Positions 1-6,150 of a DNA stretch of 6,301 bases are shown here, one piece after another; the first letter of the stretch is position 1; every line of letters begins with the position of its first letter. The notes beneath the pieces were generated by a model. It was not told the origin of the DNA. It did not search any database and was given only the letters and a program-made list of their open reading frames with translations. Source of the stretch: an uncultured Armatimonadota bacterium (GTDB lineage Bacteria > Armatimonadota > Armatimonadia > Armatimonadales > Armatimonadaceae); the NCBI GenBank assembly GCA_903924445.1, contig CAIYBQ010000389.1:1-6301 (forward strand), in the 5' to 3' direction. Both the position numbers and the translations under genes were made by a program.

Positions 1-27
1 AGGCTGGTCATGAGACCGGCCTTTTTT
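1..27 (+). terminator. Rho-independent terminator of a gene to the left of the window
   Basis: A 9-base-pair stem (bases 1-9 with 14-22, one T-G wobble) closes a four-base ATGA loop and runs into six T residues at 22-27. This is the classic intrinsic terminator on the plus strand. It implies a plus-strand gene ending just before the window. The minus strand has no T-tract after the stem, so it should act in one direction only. Confidence 0.8.
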
Positions 28-675
28 ACATTTACAGGTCACCTGTCGAAATCTGCAGGCTGCAGGCTTGCCGAATGGTACCGATTGCAATCTACGCTTC
101 ATTGCAAATGCGCTCTCATTGCATACCGTCAGTGAGTCCGATATCGGGGCATATACCGGAGCATCAGCAAAACGCGGTCTGGAGCCTGGGCGAAACCGCC
201 CCCTGCGCAGCTGGCAATCGCCTCGTGACTTGATTCCCGAATGGTACAGCCGAAGCGCTTCTCTTTATCCAGTATCTTGAAGCAGGTGGACGCAGTAATG
301 CGTGTGTTTCATAATTCGATGATCAGCTCGTGGCTACTTTAGCCGCACACTTTGAAGCCACTTCAAATCTCTAGACGCAACTTAAGTTCAACCTGGCGAA
401 TATGCCTGGAGGTGATTGTTACAAAAGATCAGATCGTGCCCGTTGAAGAACGTCTCGAAGCATTTTTCGAGGTTGACGATGCACCGTTGGCCGCCCACAT
501 GACGGTTGTTCAGGGTCCTTCAGTCAGCGAGACTGTCCTCAAATTGTTTGTGTCACCCGTCATCTGCAGAGTGATTCACAATCGCGGCACATAGATTTCC
601 TCTTCTTCCACCCAATTCTTATGAATATGTCACGTTTCGGCAGTATGTTGCGTACCAATAATCAAGAATAGTTCG
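28..675. other. Gene-poor region of about 650 bases with no recognisable gene
   Basis: No frame on either strand gives a protein I recognise, and no RNA gene fold stands out. The stretch has a short direct duplication of CTGCAGG around 54-66. Two plus-strand open stretches in different phases (68-280, TTG start, and 241-594 with one stop) have fairly gene-like codons but no good start signals. Bases 595-705 presumably carry the promoter and leader of the gene at 706, but I could not pick out a convincing -35/-10 pair. The region could be a decayed gene, a long regulatory leader, or both. Confidence 0.5.
241..594 (+). pseudogene. Possible decayed coding stretch interrupted by one stop codon
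   Basis: From ATG at 241, one plus-strand frame runs 33 codons to a TAG at 340-342, then stays open for another 83 codons to a TAG at 592-594. Codons in the second part, especially 412-590, look like those of the true genes here (GAA GAA CGT CTC GAA, GTT GAC GAT GCA). The predicted residues there (VPVEERLEAFFEVDD) look like ordinary soluble protein. A strong Shine-Dalgarno-like GGAGGTGATT lies at 408-417, but no start codon sits at a proper distance in frame. The preceding open stretch (68-280) is in another phase, so an older frameshift near 241-280 is possible. I recognise no family. A chance open frame is a real alternative. Confidence 0.25.
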
Positions 676-692
676 ATGCAGGCGTTGGCCTG

Positions 693-698
693 TAAGGA
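693..698 (+). promoter_or_regulatory. Ribosome binding site that decides the start at 706
   Basis: TAAGGA lies 7 bases before ATG 706. An in-frame ATG at 676 has no such site and would put a charged, Cys-containing ten-residue extension before the signal peptide, so 706 is preferred. Confidence 0.7.
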
Positions 699-705
699 TA
701 ATGAG

Positions 706-2268
706 ATGAACGTTTTGACCGCTGGACAACGAAGTCTGTGTGCGATTTTAGCGCTAACGCTTACGATGAGTGGGTCTGTGATTGTCTTGGCACAAGCTAC
801 CCCGCGTGGCCGTGGAGGTGACAATCCTCCAGCCCGTCAATCAGAGCCTCAAACGCGCGGCGGTGATCGCTCCCCAGGTCGGACATCGGAGCCCCCTGCT
901 GCCCCACAATCACGGGACCGCGGCTCGGAGCCATCACAGCCTCAGCGTTCATCCAGCGGCGATGCACGTCCAACAGATGTCCCTACACGTGGCGGCGATC
1001 GATCTCCAGTGCGCACTTCCGAGCCACCATCCGCGCCAGCCAGAGAGCGTGGTCAAGAACCAACCAGCCCTTCCCGTTCATCCAGTGGCGACAGCCGTCC
1101 CGTTCGGGATGCAGGACGCAGTGGTGATCCAACTCCCATCGTTCGCGGTGACCGTTCGCCAGACCGGACATCTGGGCCAGCAGTTCCACCACAACGCGAC
1201 AATGGTTCTAATAGTGGTAGAACTGATCGAACTGACCGCCCAGTCACAACTGAACAGCGGGATAGCCGCGCGCCACGGTCTGGACAACCATCCGCAGGAT
1301 CACGTGATTCAGGCCGCCAGTCGGGACCTGACCGCAACCCGCCTCCACAGTCCTTCGGTTCACAAACCAGCCGTGACCTCGACCGGGGACGCTCTCCACT
1401 TCCAACCAGCCGGGTTGACAGGGATGAACGTGCGGGGACGCCACGCTTTACCATCGCTGACCGCCCAGGAACATCACGCACCCCGGATCGCTGGGTAGAT
1501 CCGCAGTTCCGTGAGCGCCGCTGGCAGGAATCATCGGATGCACGCCGCTTTACCTGGGGCAGGGATGGTCAACGGTGTGGAAATGGTCTTGTTTTGCGGC
1601 CAGCGATGATCGTTGCTGATCCCTTCTTCGTGCCGTGGTTCCAGGACCGCTACGCGTTCTACCCACACTACTATTCCGGACCTATCGTGAGCGTAAACAT
1701 CGCCTACAACCCTTGGTATGTGTACGCAGGCTGTGTCCCCACGTACATCTACCGCCAACACGTTATTGTGCAGCGCCCCCGCGTGATCTACGTGGACAGC
1801 CCGGTTTATGTGGATGGTCTTTACCGCCCAGTGACTGTCATCGACAATGGTGGGGACTACTACTTGTCTCCTCGTGCAAACGGTCGCTGGTGGCGGGATG
1901 ACTACAACCTATCGAAGGCGATCTATAACATCCAAGATGCGTTTCTAACAGAAGACATCGCTTTGTTGGCAACGGCGACCTTGCCAGACATCGATGTGTC
2001 GATCTTCACCCGAGGACGCTATGAGTATTCGCTTCGGCCGGCAGACTACCTGGACATGACGCGTGACTTCATGCGGACAACACGGACAACCGACTTTGAG
2101 ATTCTCAATGTCCAAAACAAGAATGCAGGTGTCGTCAATGTTCGCATCAGACACATGTACCGAAATCCTCAAGGGGATATCAATACAACGTATCTGACGC
2201 TGGTGATGGAGCGTCTGCGCGGTGATTGGACCATAACTCAGGTGGACACGGCTCCTGAACGTGGTTGA
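706..2268 (+). CDS. Exported protein: long disordered Arg/Ser/Pro-rich repeat region plus NTF2-like C-terminal domain
   Basis: A 520-residue protein of unknown function, predicted to be exported. Residues 1-31 form a Sec signal peptide: an Arg at position 9, a hydrophobic core at about 11-28, and an AQA cleavage site after Ala31. Residues 32 to about 270 are low-complexity, rich in R, S, P, G, D and T, and probably disordered; they contain repeats with the cores RGGDRSP, RTSEPP and RSSSGD. Residues about 285-395 are Tyr/Val/Pro-rich with two cysteines (291 and 343) that could pair outside the cytoplasm. Residues about 398-520 begin with a helical stretch (YNLSKAIYNIQDAF) followed by curved-sheet-like strands ending GDWTITQVDT, which is the pattern of the NTF2/SnoaL-like superfamily. 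No catalytic site is evident. The gene stands alone, with its own ribosome site and a strong terminator 15 bases after the stop. The export call is firm, the NTF2-like call is moderate, and the role is unknown. Confidence 0.88.
   Translation: MNVLTAGQRSLCAILALTLTMSGSVIVLAQATPRGRGGDNPPARQSEPQTRGGDRSPGRTSEPPAAPQSRDRGSEPSQPQRSSSGDARPTDVPTRGGDRSPVRTSEPPSAPARERGQEPTSPSRSSSGDSRPVRDAGRSGDPTPIVRGDRSPDRTSGPAVPPQRDNGSNSGRTDRTDRPVTTEQRDSRAPRSGQPSAGSRDSGRQSGPDRNPPPQSFGSQTSRDLDRGRSPLPTSRVDRDERAGTPRFTIADRPGTSRTPDRWVDPQFRERRWQESSDARRFTWGRDGQRCGNGLVLRPAMIVADPFFVPWFQDRYAFYPHYYSGPIVSVNIAYNPWYVYAGCVPTYIYRQHVIVQRPRVIYVDSPVYVDGLYRPVTVIDNGGDYYLSPRANGRWWRDDYNLSKAIYNIQDAFLTEDIALLATATLPDIDVSIFTRGRYEYSLRPADYLDMTRDFMRTTRTTDFEILNVQNKNAGVVNVRIRHMYRNPQGDINTTYLTLVMERLRGDWTITQVDTAPERG
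853..1242 (+). repeat. Degenerate protein-level tandem repeats in the disordered region
   Basis: Three units begin at 853, 985 and 1141 (44, 52 and about 34 residues). The first two share RGGDRSP, RTSEPP and RSSSGD in the same order; the third keeps only R-GDRSP-RTS. Between units 1 and 2, the opening 15 residues match at 14 positions, yet only 4 of those 14 use the same codon. The units are therefore old duplications kept at the amino-acid level, not a recent DNA slippage array. Confidence 0.75.
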
Positions 2269-2283
2269 TCACTAGCTAACGGC

Positions 2284-2325
2284 AAAGCCGGGCCGGGGAA
2301 CACACTCCCTGACCCGACTTTTTTT
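2284..2325 (+). terminator. Rho-independent terminator after the exported NTF2-like protein gene
   Basis: AAAGCCGGGCCGGGGA pairs with TCCCTGACCCGACTTT across a six-base loop, with two C-A mismatches and one G-T wobble, and continues into an unbroken T run at 2319-2325. The stem is very GC-rich. On the minus strand only three T residues follow the stem, so it is probably weak or inactive for the convergent minus-strand cluster ending at 2400. Confidence 0.85.
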
Positions 2326-2399
2326 GGCGCAAGACGCAGTTATCGATGAATCAATTTGCAGATACGCAAGGCAAGTGCCTGCTCTGTGTGGCGATGATG

Positions 2400-2756
2400 C
2401 TACTTTCGTACCTGATTCAGCTCGTTTCGCATCACCCGCCCAATAAATCCACCAGCGAGACTTGGTAGTGTGACAAGAAACGATTCTAACAACGGGGATT
2501 CGTGGCCGGCTGGCAGCCCGAGATTATGTAGGATTATGTGTGTGATGGGTACTCCGATGGCAACTAACAGCGATGAGACAACCCACCATTTTGGAAAGCT
2601 AAGACTGGAGACCATCGCACCAAACGCCACCAACATCAATATCGTTGTGTGCTGGACATCCTTGTTGTTGTAATCCCAAACACCCGTCACAGTGGCAGTA
2701 AAGAGCGCCAGCAACAGTGCAGGGCCAAGATTTGTAGGAAACCGTTCACGAGACAC
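2400..2756 (-). CDS. Small multi-pass membrane protein, unknown function
   Basis: A 118-residue hydrophobic protein with three or four likely membrane segments: about 11-27 (GPALLLALFTATVTGVW), 37-54, 57-76 and a weaker one at 88-106. The ends are charged (N-terminal SRER, C-terminal RVMRNELNQVRK). The start is GTG; an in-frame TAA lies only two codons upstream, so no longer form exists, though a shorter one from an internal Met cannot be excluded. There is no obvious Shine-Dalgarno. It lies 46 bases after the ribokinase stop on the same strand, so it may be the last gene of that cluster, but TAGTAT just before the start could also be a private -10 box. I recognise no family. Small four-helix proteins of this size include transporter subunits, phage-type holins and DUF-class proteins, and nothing here separates them. 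I see no clear terminator after it. Confidence 0.65.
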   Translation of the reverse strand: MSRERFPTNLGPALLLALFTATVTGVWDYNNKDVQHTTILMLVAFGAMVSSLSFPKWWVVSSLLVAIGVPITHIILHNLGLPAGHESPLLESFLVTLPSLAGGFIGRVMRNELNQVRK

Positions 2757-2761
2757 GACTT

Positions 2762-2767
2762 ATACTA
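2762..2767 (-). promoter_or_regulatory. Candidate -10 box before the small membrane protein gene
   Basis: On the minus strand TAGTAT ends 5 bases before the GTG start. If it is used, the transcript would begin at or very near the start codon, giving a leaderless message, which fits the missing Shine-Dalgarno. No good -35 is present. Six-base matches of this kind arise easily by chance. Confidence 0.2.
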
Positions 2768-2802
2768 CGCCACCATGTGACTGTTGGTTCACTTCCGAGA
2801 CA

Positions 2803-3717
2803 TCATCCGTACATTAATGGCTTGGTTGCCAGATATCCAACAATGGCGTCATCACTCGGTATGGATGTCTGTGCACCCATCGTGAGAGTCGACAAAGCAG
2901 CTGCCGCAGAGGCGTAATGCACCGCATCCGCGAGCGAATCTCCAGCCACAAAGCGTGCCGCAAAGGCACCACAAAATGTATCTCCAGCGGCGGTGGTGTC
3001 GACAGGCTTGACGATGAATGCTGGCTGGAAGAATGTGTCGCCGCCGCAAGACCAGACGATACCGGCTGCCCCCAGTGTTATGACCACAACACCATATCCT
3101 TGTTCACGCAGGTCCATCGACGCAAGCTCAGCCGACGCACGATCATTCACATCGGAATCCGTCATAATGGATGCTTCATGTTCATTCACGATCAGCACAT
3201 CAATGCCCGCACGGTAGCGCGCTGGAATCGGTATAACGGGAGCATTGTTGAAGATGACCGGGATGTTGTTTTCGCGTGCCACATCGATGGTTTTGAAGAT
3301 GGCCTCCGGGCTGATCTCGCCTTGCAAGAGGTACGCACCTAAATGACTTGAAGGTGCGGGTGGTGACACATGAACATTCGCACCGGATGCCACCGCGATC
3401 AGGTTCTCTCCCCTACCATCCACAATAATGACAGCCGTGCCCGTCGGACAGCTGGAGACACGGATGACATTGGAGCAATCGATTCCACATCCGACATATT
3501 GGCTTAGCAGTTCATCGCCGTAGGCATCATCCCCGAGCGCGGCATGCAGCACGACGGTTCCGCCTGCACGCTTGGCAGCAACCGCCTGGTTCGCTCCCTT
3601 GCCTCCTGAGATTTGCCGAAAGCTGCCCCCAAGAACGGTATGTCCAGGGGCAGGAAGTGTCGCAACCTGCATCACAAGGTCCATATTGCAGCTGCCGACA
3701 ACGTGAATCTCACGCAT
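2803..3717 (-). CDS. rbsK: Ribokinase (PfkB family carbohydrate kinase)
   Basis: Cytoplasmic kinase predicted to phosphorylate D-ribose to ribose 5-phosphate with ATP, feeding the pentose phosphate pathway and nucleotide synthesis. At 304 residues it is close to the usual length (309 in E. coli). Visible PfkB features, in order: N-terminal GSCNMDLV (8-15) with the substrate-contacting Asn and Asp; the GGKGANQ motif (38-44); the Mg/phosphate-related NEHE (178-181); and VDTTAAGDTFCGAF, with the AGD catalytic base Asp at about 246. The TTAAGD form and the GSxNMD start favour ribokinase over fructokinase or adenosine kinase, but substrate choice in this family is hard to read from sequence. The ATG lies 3 bases after the stop of the upstream propeller gene and has no strong ribosome site, so translation is probably coupled to that gene. 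No ribose transporter, RbsD or LacI-type regulator lies next to it. Confidence 0.92.
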   Translation of the reverse strand: MREIHVVGSCNMDLVMQVATLPAPGHTVLGGSFRQISGGKGANQAVAAKRAGGTVVLHAALGDDAYGDELLSQYVGCGIDCSNVIRVSSCPTGTAVIIVDGRGENLIAVASGANVHVSPPAPSSHLGAYLLQGEISPEAIFKTIDVARENNIPVIFNNAPVIPIPARYRAGIDVLIVNEHEASIMTDSDVNDRASAELASMDLREQGYGVVVITLGAAGIVWSCGGDTFFQPAFIVKPVDTTAAGDTFCGAFAARFVAGDSLADAVHYASAAAALSTLTMGAQTSIPSDDAIVGYLATKPLMYG

Positions 3718-3720
3718 GAC

Positions 3721-4944
3721 TTAGGCGCCCAATGTCCAAGATCGGATGGACTTCTGATCCCGAATAACCATCTGGTTTCCGGCGAAACATGGCATTGACC
3801 AGAGACTACCCGGTTCAGCGATGGTGTAGGAGTAGAGTGGTGTCCATGCCTTTGTGGATGCATCGGCGACCGTGACTTCTCCGGAATCGGAAACAATCAC
3901 GATATGCTTTCCAACCAAGGTGACATTGATGATTTGTTTGGCGATGCGAGGGCTTGTCCAGAGTGTCGAACCGGTGGCAATCGAGACACAGATGGCTCTC
4001 CGGGAACGCATATCGAAGCCGACAAGCGCATCATCAAGAATGACCGGATTTGTCATGTATGTGCTCATCTCGGCATTCTTCCAAGCGGACTTGAGCTCAT
4101 ATTTTCCATTGATGAGTTGGACATCAACCGCTTCCGTTGGCCGCGCTTCTCCAGAAATGATCAGCCGATTCCCAACGGGTATCGCATTACAAATGGTCTG
4201 CTCGTACATCGCGGTATAAGGAGAATCCCAAAGTACCTGCTTTGATGCGCGATCAATCCCAGCGAGGCGCTTGCCCGAAAAAGACATCAGGAGCTGCTTC
4301 CCGTGCATCTCTGTAAAGACCGGGCTTGTGTAAGACCCCTTTTCCTTCAGTACAGACCACTGGAGGACACCATCGGATGCACGAAACGCCGCAATGGAAC
4401 CTGCCTTTTGGCCGCCAACATTGAAAATGACATTGTCGCCATCGGCGAGGGCACTCGATGAAACGCCACAGATCGGGAAATTCGCATCCCCGCCGCCGGG
4501 CATTTTTTCCGAACCGCCATACTCTTTTGCACAATCGTGACGCCATTTAAGCTTGCCTGATCGGGCATCCACAGCAGTCATCATCCCGCCAAGGCCAAGC
4601 GAAAAAATGGTTCCCTGGTGATACAGCGGAGTCGCATTTGGGCCTTTGCCAGCGGTTGGATCGGGCGCGACGAAAGTGGATGTATATTTATACTCCCAAA
4701 GAAGCTTTCCTGTGACCTGATCCAAGGCAAAGATACGCTCTAAACCGGCAGGTTGGACGGCCGTTCTGTCCATGCAATAGACACGTCCATCGGCGATGAT
4801 TGGCGATGCATAACCAATCCCTACGGGTGTCGTCCAGCTTGCCTTTGGAAGCTTGGCTGGCCATGGGAGTGTTTGTGGGATGGTTCCATTACGCGATGGC
4901 CCCCGCCATTGCGGCCAATCCTGTCCATTGCCTATAAATCGCAT
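3721..4944 (-). CDS. PQQ-like beta-propeller repeat protein without a visible signal peptide
   Basis: A 407-residue propeller protein. The N-terminus has the DWPQWRGPSRNG motif (9-20) common in PQQ-like proteins of Planctomycetota, Verrucomicrobiota and Acidobacteriota. It is followed by repeated units ending in a strand with a conserved Trp (GKLLW, GKLKW, GVLQW, QVLW, STLW; Trp at 83, 134, 196, 239 and 329), which suggests six or seven blades. The fold is shared with quinoprotein dehydrogenases and BamB. I see no quinoprotein active-site pattern, so binding or scaffolding is as likely as catalysis. Relatives usually have an export signal just before WPQWRGP. Here only eight residues precede it, and an in-frame TAG (4966-4968) eight codons before the ATG rules out a longer in-frame start. 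A GGAG ribosome site lies 8 bases before the ATG. It is the first gene of a minus-strand cluster and its stop is 3 bases before ribokinase. Confidence 0.85.
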   Translation of the reverse strand: MRFIGNGQDWPQWRGPSRNGTIPQTLPWPAKLPKASWTTPVGIGYASPIIADGRVYCMDRTAVQPAGLERIFALDQVTGKLLWEYKYTSTFVAPDPTAGKGPNATPLYHQGTIFSLGLGGMMTAVDARSGKLKWRHDCAKEYGGSEKMPGGGDANFPICGVSSSALADGDNVIFNVGGQKAGSIAAFRASDGVLQWSVLKEKGSYTSPVFTEMHGKQLLMSFSGKRLAGIDRASKQVLWDSPYTAMYEQTICNAIPVGNRLIISGEARPTEAVDVQLINGKYELKSAWKNAEMSTYMTNPVILDDALVGFDMRSRRAICVSIATGSTLWTSPRIAKQIINVTLVGKHIVIVSDSGEVTVADASTKAWTPLYSYTIAEPGSLWSMPCFAGNQMVIRDQKSIRSWTLGA

Positions 4945-4952
4945 TTCGTGTG

Positions 4953-4956
4953 CTCC
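4953..4956 (-). promoter_or_regulatory. Ribosome binding site of the propeller gene
   Basis: GGAG on the minus strand lies 8 bases before the ATG at 4944. It supports this start even though it leaves the protein without an export signal. Confidence 0.6.
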
Positions 4957-4968
4957 AAAGAGGTTCTA

Positions 4969-4974
4969 ATAATA
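4969..4974 (-). promoter_or_regulatory. Candidate -10 box of the propeller-ribokinase cluster
   Basis: TATTAT on the minus strand lies 24 bases before the propeller ATG. That leaves room for a start of transcription near 4961 and a short leader carrying the GGAG site. No convincing -35 is found at 16-18 bases, so this is only a plausible position within the 108-base divergent region. Confidence 0.3.
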
Positions 4975-5040
4975 CAGTGTACAGTCATGACCAGTCGTTG
5001 CCGTAACCCTTCTCGATGATCGCCAAGACAGCAAATTCGG

Positions 5041-5046
5041 TAACAT
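5041..5046 (+). promoter_or_regulatory. Candidate -10 box giving a leaderless exonuclease III message
   Basis: TAACAT ends 6 bases before the ATG at 5053, so transcription from it would begin at about the A of the start codon. No Shine-Dalgarno is seen in the bases before this gene, which agrees with a leaderless message, but no good -35 supports it. Confidence 0.25.
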
Positions 5047-5052
5047 ATTGGC

Positions 5053-5841
5053 ATGCGCATTATCACGGCTAACCTAAACGGAATCCGCTCCGCCCAAAAG
5101 AAGGGCTTTTTTGACTGGATGGCGACGACAAACGCCGATGTCGTCTGTGTTCAGGAGCTCAAGGCCCAGGAGTCGGACCTAACGGATGAGATGCGGGCAC
5201 CAGCTGGCTATACGGGACACTTCTCGTTTGCAGTGGAAAAGGGCTACAGTGGCGTTGGCATTTACACCAAACAGTCTCCTTCAGTGCTACGCCACACGCT
5301 TGACCATCCGATATTCGATACGGAGGGTCGCTATGTTGAGGCAGATTTTGGAAACTACACAGTTGTCTCCCTCTATCTGCCATCTGCAAGCTCACGCAAC
5401 CCTGAAGAGCAAGTCATCAAGCAGCAGAAAAAGGATGAAGCCCTGCGTGTGTTCGCAGAGCATATGCAAAGCCTAAAGGCATCCGGGCGCTCGGTTATCA
5501 TTTGTGGAGATTGGAACATAGCCCACACGGAGAAAGACATCAAGAACGCCAAAGGTAACAAGAACTCCAGTGGCTTCCTCCCGCATGAACGGCAGTGGAT
5601 GACAGATCGTTTCGACGGGGATGGCTGGGTGGACATTTTCCGTTCCCTCTATCCAGATGAAGAAGCATTGGGTTACTCATGGTGGTCCAATATGCCGGGT
5701 GTCTTTGCTAAAAATGTTGGATGGCGGTTGGATTATCACGTGACAACGGAAGACATCGGGAAGCGCTCACGAGCTGCATTTGTCTACAAGGATGTCCGTT
5801 TCTCGGACCATTCGCCGGTTGTCGTGGACTATTCAGACTAA
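5053..5841 (+). CDS. xth: Exodeoxyribonuclease III (AP endonuclease, EEP family)
   Basis: Cytoplasmic DNA repair enzyme of the endonuclease/exonuclease/phosphatase superfamily. The family cleaves at abasic sites, removes 3' blocking groups and digests 3' ends of duplex DNA, serving base excision repair with a Mg ion. The 262-residue length is typical. Expected residues are all present: Asn7 in ANLNGIRS, Glu35 in VQELK (metal), Tyr108 in SLYLPS, Asp153 and Asn155 in GDWNIAH, Asp227 in WRLDYH, and the catalytic pair Asp252-His253 in SDHSP. The KNSSGFLPHE segment (171-179) and GYSGVGIY (64-71) are also characteristic. The ATG gives the correct N-terminus (MRIITANLNGIRS), so the start is secure although no ribosome site is visible. 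The gene is single and divergent from the propeller gene. It converges on a minus-strand lipoprotein gene, and I see no clear terminator of its own. Confidence 0.96.
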   Translation: MRIITANLNGIRSAQKKGFFDWMATTNADVVCVQELKAQESDLTDEMRAPAGYTGHFSFAVEKGYSGVGIYTKQSPSVLRHTLDHPIFDTEGRYVEADFGNYTVVSLYLPSASSRNPEEQVIKQQKKDEALRVFAEHMQSLKASGRSVIICGDWNIAHTEKDIKNAKGNKNSSGFLPHERQWMTDRFDGDGWVDIFRSLYPDEEALGYSWWSNMPGVFAKNVGWRLDYHVTTEDIGKRSRAAFVYKDVRFSDHSPVVVDYSD

Positions 5842-5914
5842 ATCTATCCAAAGCACAGCTACAGTTGATCGGCTGAGGCACGCTGGTTGATGACTTCTGC
5901 AGCCAGTAATAACG

Positions 5915-5946
5915 AAAAAATCCTCCCAGTGTTCACTGAGAGGATT
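5915..5946 (-). terminator. Rho-independent terminator of the lipoprotein gene unit
   Basis: On the minus strand AATCCTCTCAGTG is followed almost at once by CACTGGGAGGATT, making a stem of 12 pairs (one T-G) with a GAAC loop. It runs into six T residues (plus-strand A run 5915-5920). It lies 24 bases after the lipoprotein stop. The plus-strand side lacks a T-tract, so it should not serve exonuclease III well. Confidence 0.88.
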
Positions 5947-5969
5947 GTCTACATTAGCATCTGTGGCCG

Positions 5970-6140
5970 CTAACGGCTCATGCCGTTGTTGTTCTTCATG
6001 CTTTCCTTGACACTTTCAGGTGTGATTTTCACGGTTTCACCCGTTGCTTCACTTCCACTGAACTTCTTCTCATCTTTACTGCAACCAGCAGTGATGAAAA
6101 GAACACATATCACGGCGAAAATAGTGAATATTCGTTGCAT
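5970..6140 (-). CDS. Small predicted lipoprotein, 56 residues
   Basis: A short gene with a clear lipoprotein signal. The start MQRIF has one Arg, followed by a hydrophobic stretch (FTIFAVICVLFI, about 5-16) and the lipobox TAGC ending in Cys20. Thr at the -3 position is less common than Leu but allowed. The mature part is only about 37 residues, hydrophilic and probably flexible: SKDEKKFSGSEATG, then a segment that could form one short helix (TPESVKESMKNN). The start is well supported: AGGGGA at 6145-6150 on the minus strand lies 4 bases before the ATG and overlaps the stop of the upstream gene, so the two are probably translated together. A strong terminator follows. I recognise no family. 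It may be a small membrane-anchored partner of the upstream protein, by inference from position only. Confidence 0.75.
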   Translation of the reverse strand: MQRIFTIFAVICVLFITAGCSKDEKKFSGSEATGETVKITPESVKESMKNNNGMSR

Positions 6141-6144
6141 ACAG

Positions 6145-6150
6145 TCCCCT
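6145..6150 (-). promoter_or_regulatory. Ribosome binding site overlapping the upstream stop codon
   Basis: AGGGGA begins inside the TAG stop of the preceding gene (6149-6151) and sits 4 bases before the lipoprotein ATG. This decides the lipoprotein start and suggests translational coupling. Confidence 0.7.

Noticed and set aside
68..280. 70-codon plus-strand frame with a TTG start
   Set aside because: There is no ribosome site and no recognisable product. It may be part of a decayed gene but is not supported as a working one.
676..705. Earlier ATG for the exported protein gene
   Set aside because: It lacks a ribosome site and would put ten unsuitable residues before the signal peptide. ATG 706 has TAAGGA at the right distance.
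853..1242. CRISPR-like or satellite array
   Set aside because: Units differ in length (44, 52 and about 34 codons), keep the reading frame, and agree at amino-acid rather than base level, so this is a coding repeat.
1053..1481. 142-codon minus-strand open frame, rich in Arg and Ser
   Set aside because: It is antisense to the low-complexity region, whose codon bias leaves the opposite strand free of stops. Nothing supports a real gene.
782..1498. Long open frame overlapping the exported repeat protein in another plus-strand phase (238 codons)
   Set aside because: It comes from the biased composition of the Arg/Ser/Pro-rich repeat DNA. It has no ribosome site or export signal, while the overlapping frame has a clear start, signal peptide and folded C-terminus.
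2326..2399. Terminator for the minus-strand cluster ending at 2400
   Set aside because: Only a 5-pair hairpin (AGGCA/TGCCT) without a T-tract is present, and the neighbouring strong hairpin has its T run on the plus strand.
2917..3342. 141-codon plus-strand frame inside ribokinase
   Set aside because: It is antisense to a well-supported kinase with intact motifs, and its own product has no recognisable pattern.
4983..4992. Palindrome GTCATGAC in the divergent region as an operator
   Set aside because: The symmetry covers only 8 bases and does not extend, so chance is a sufficient explanation.
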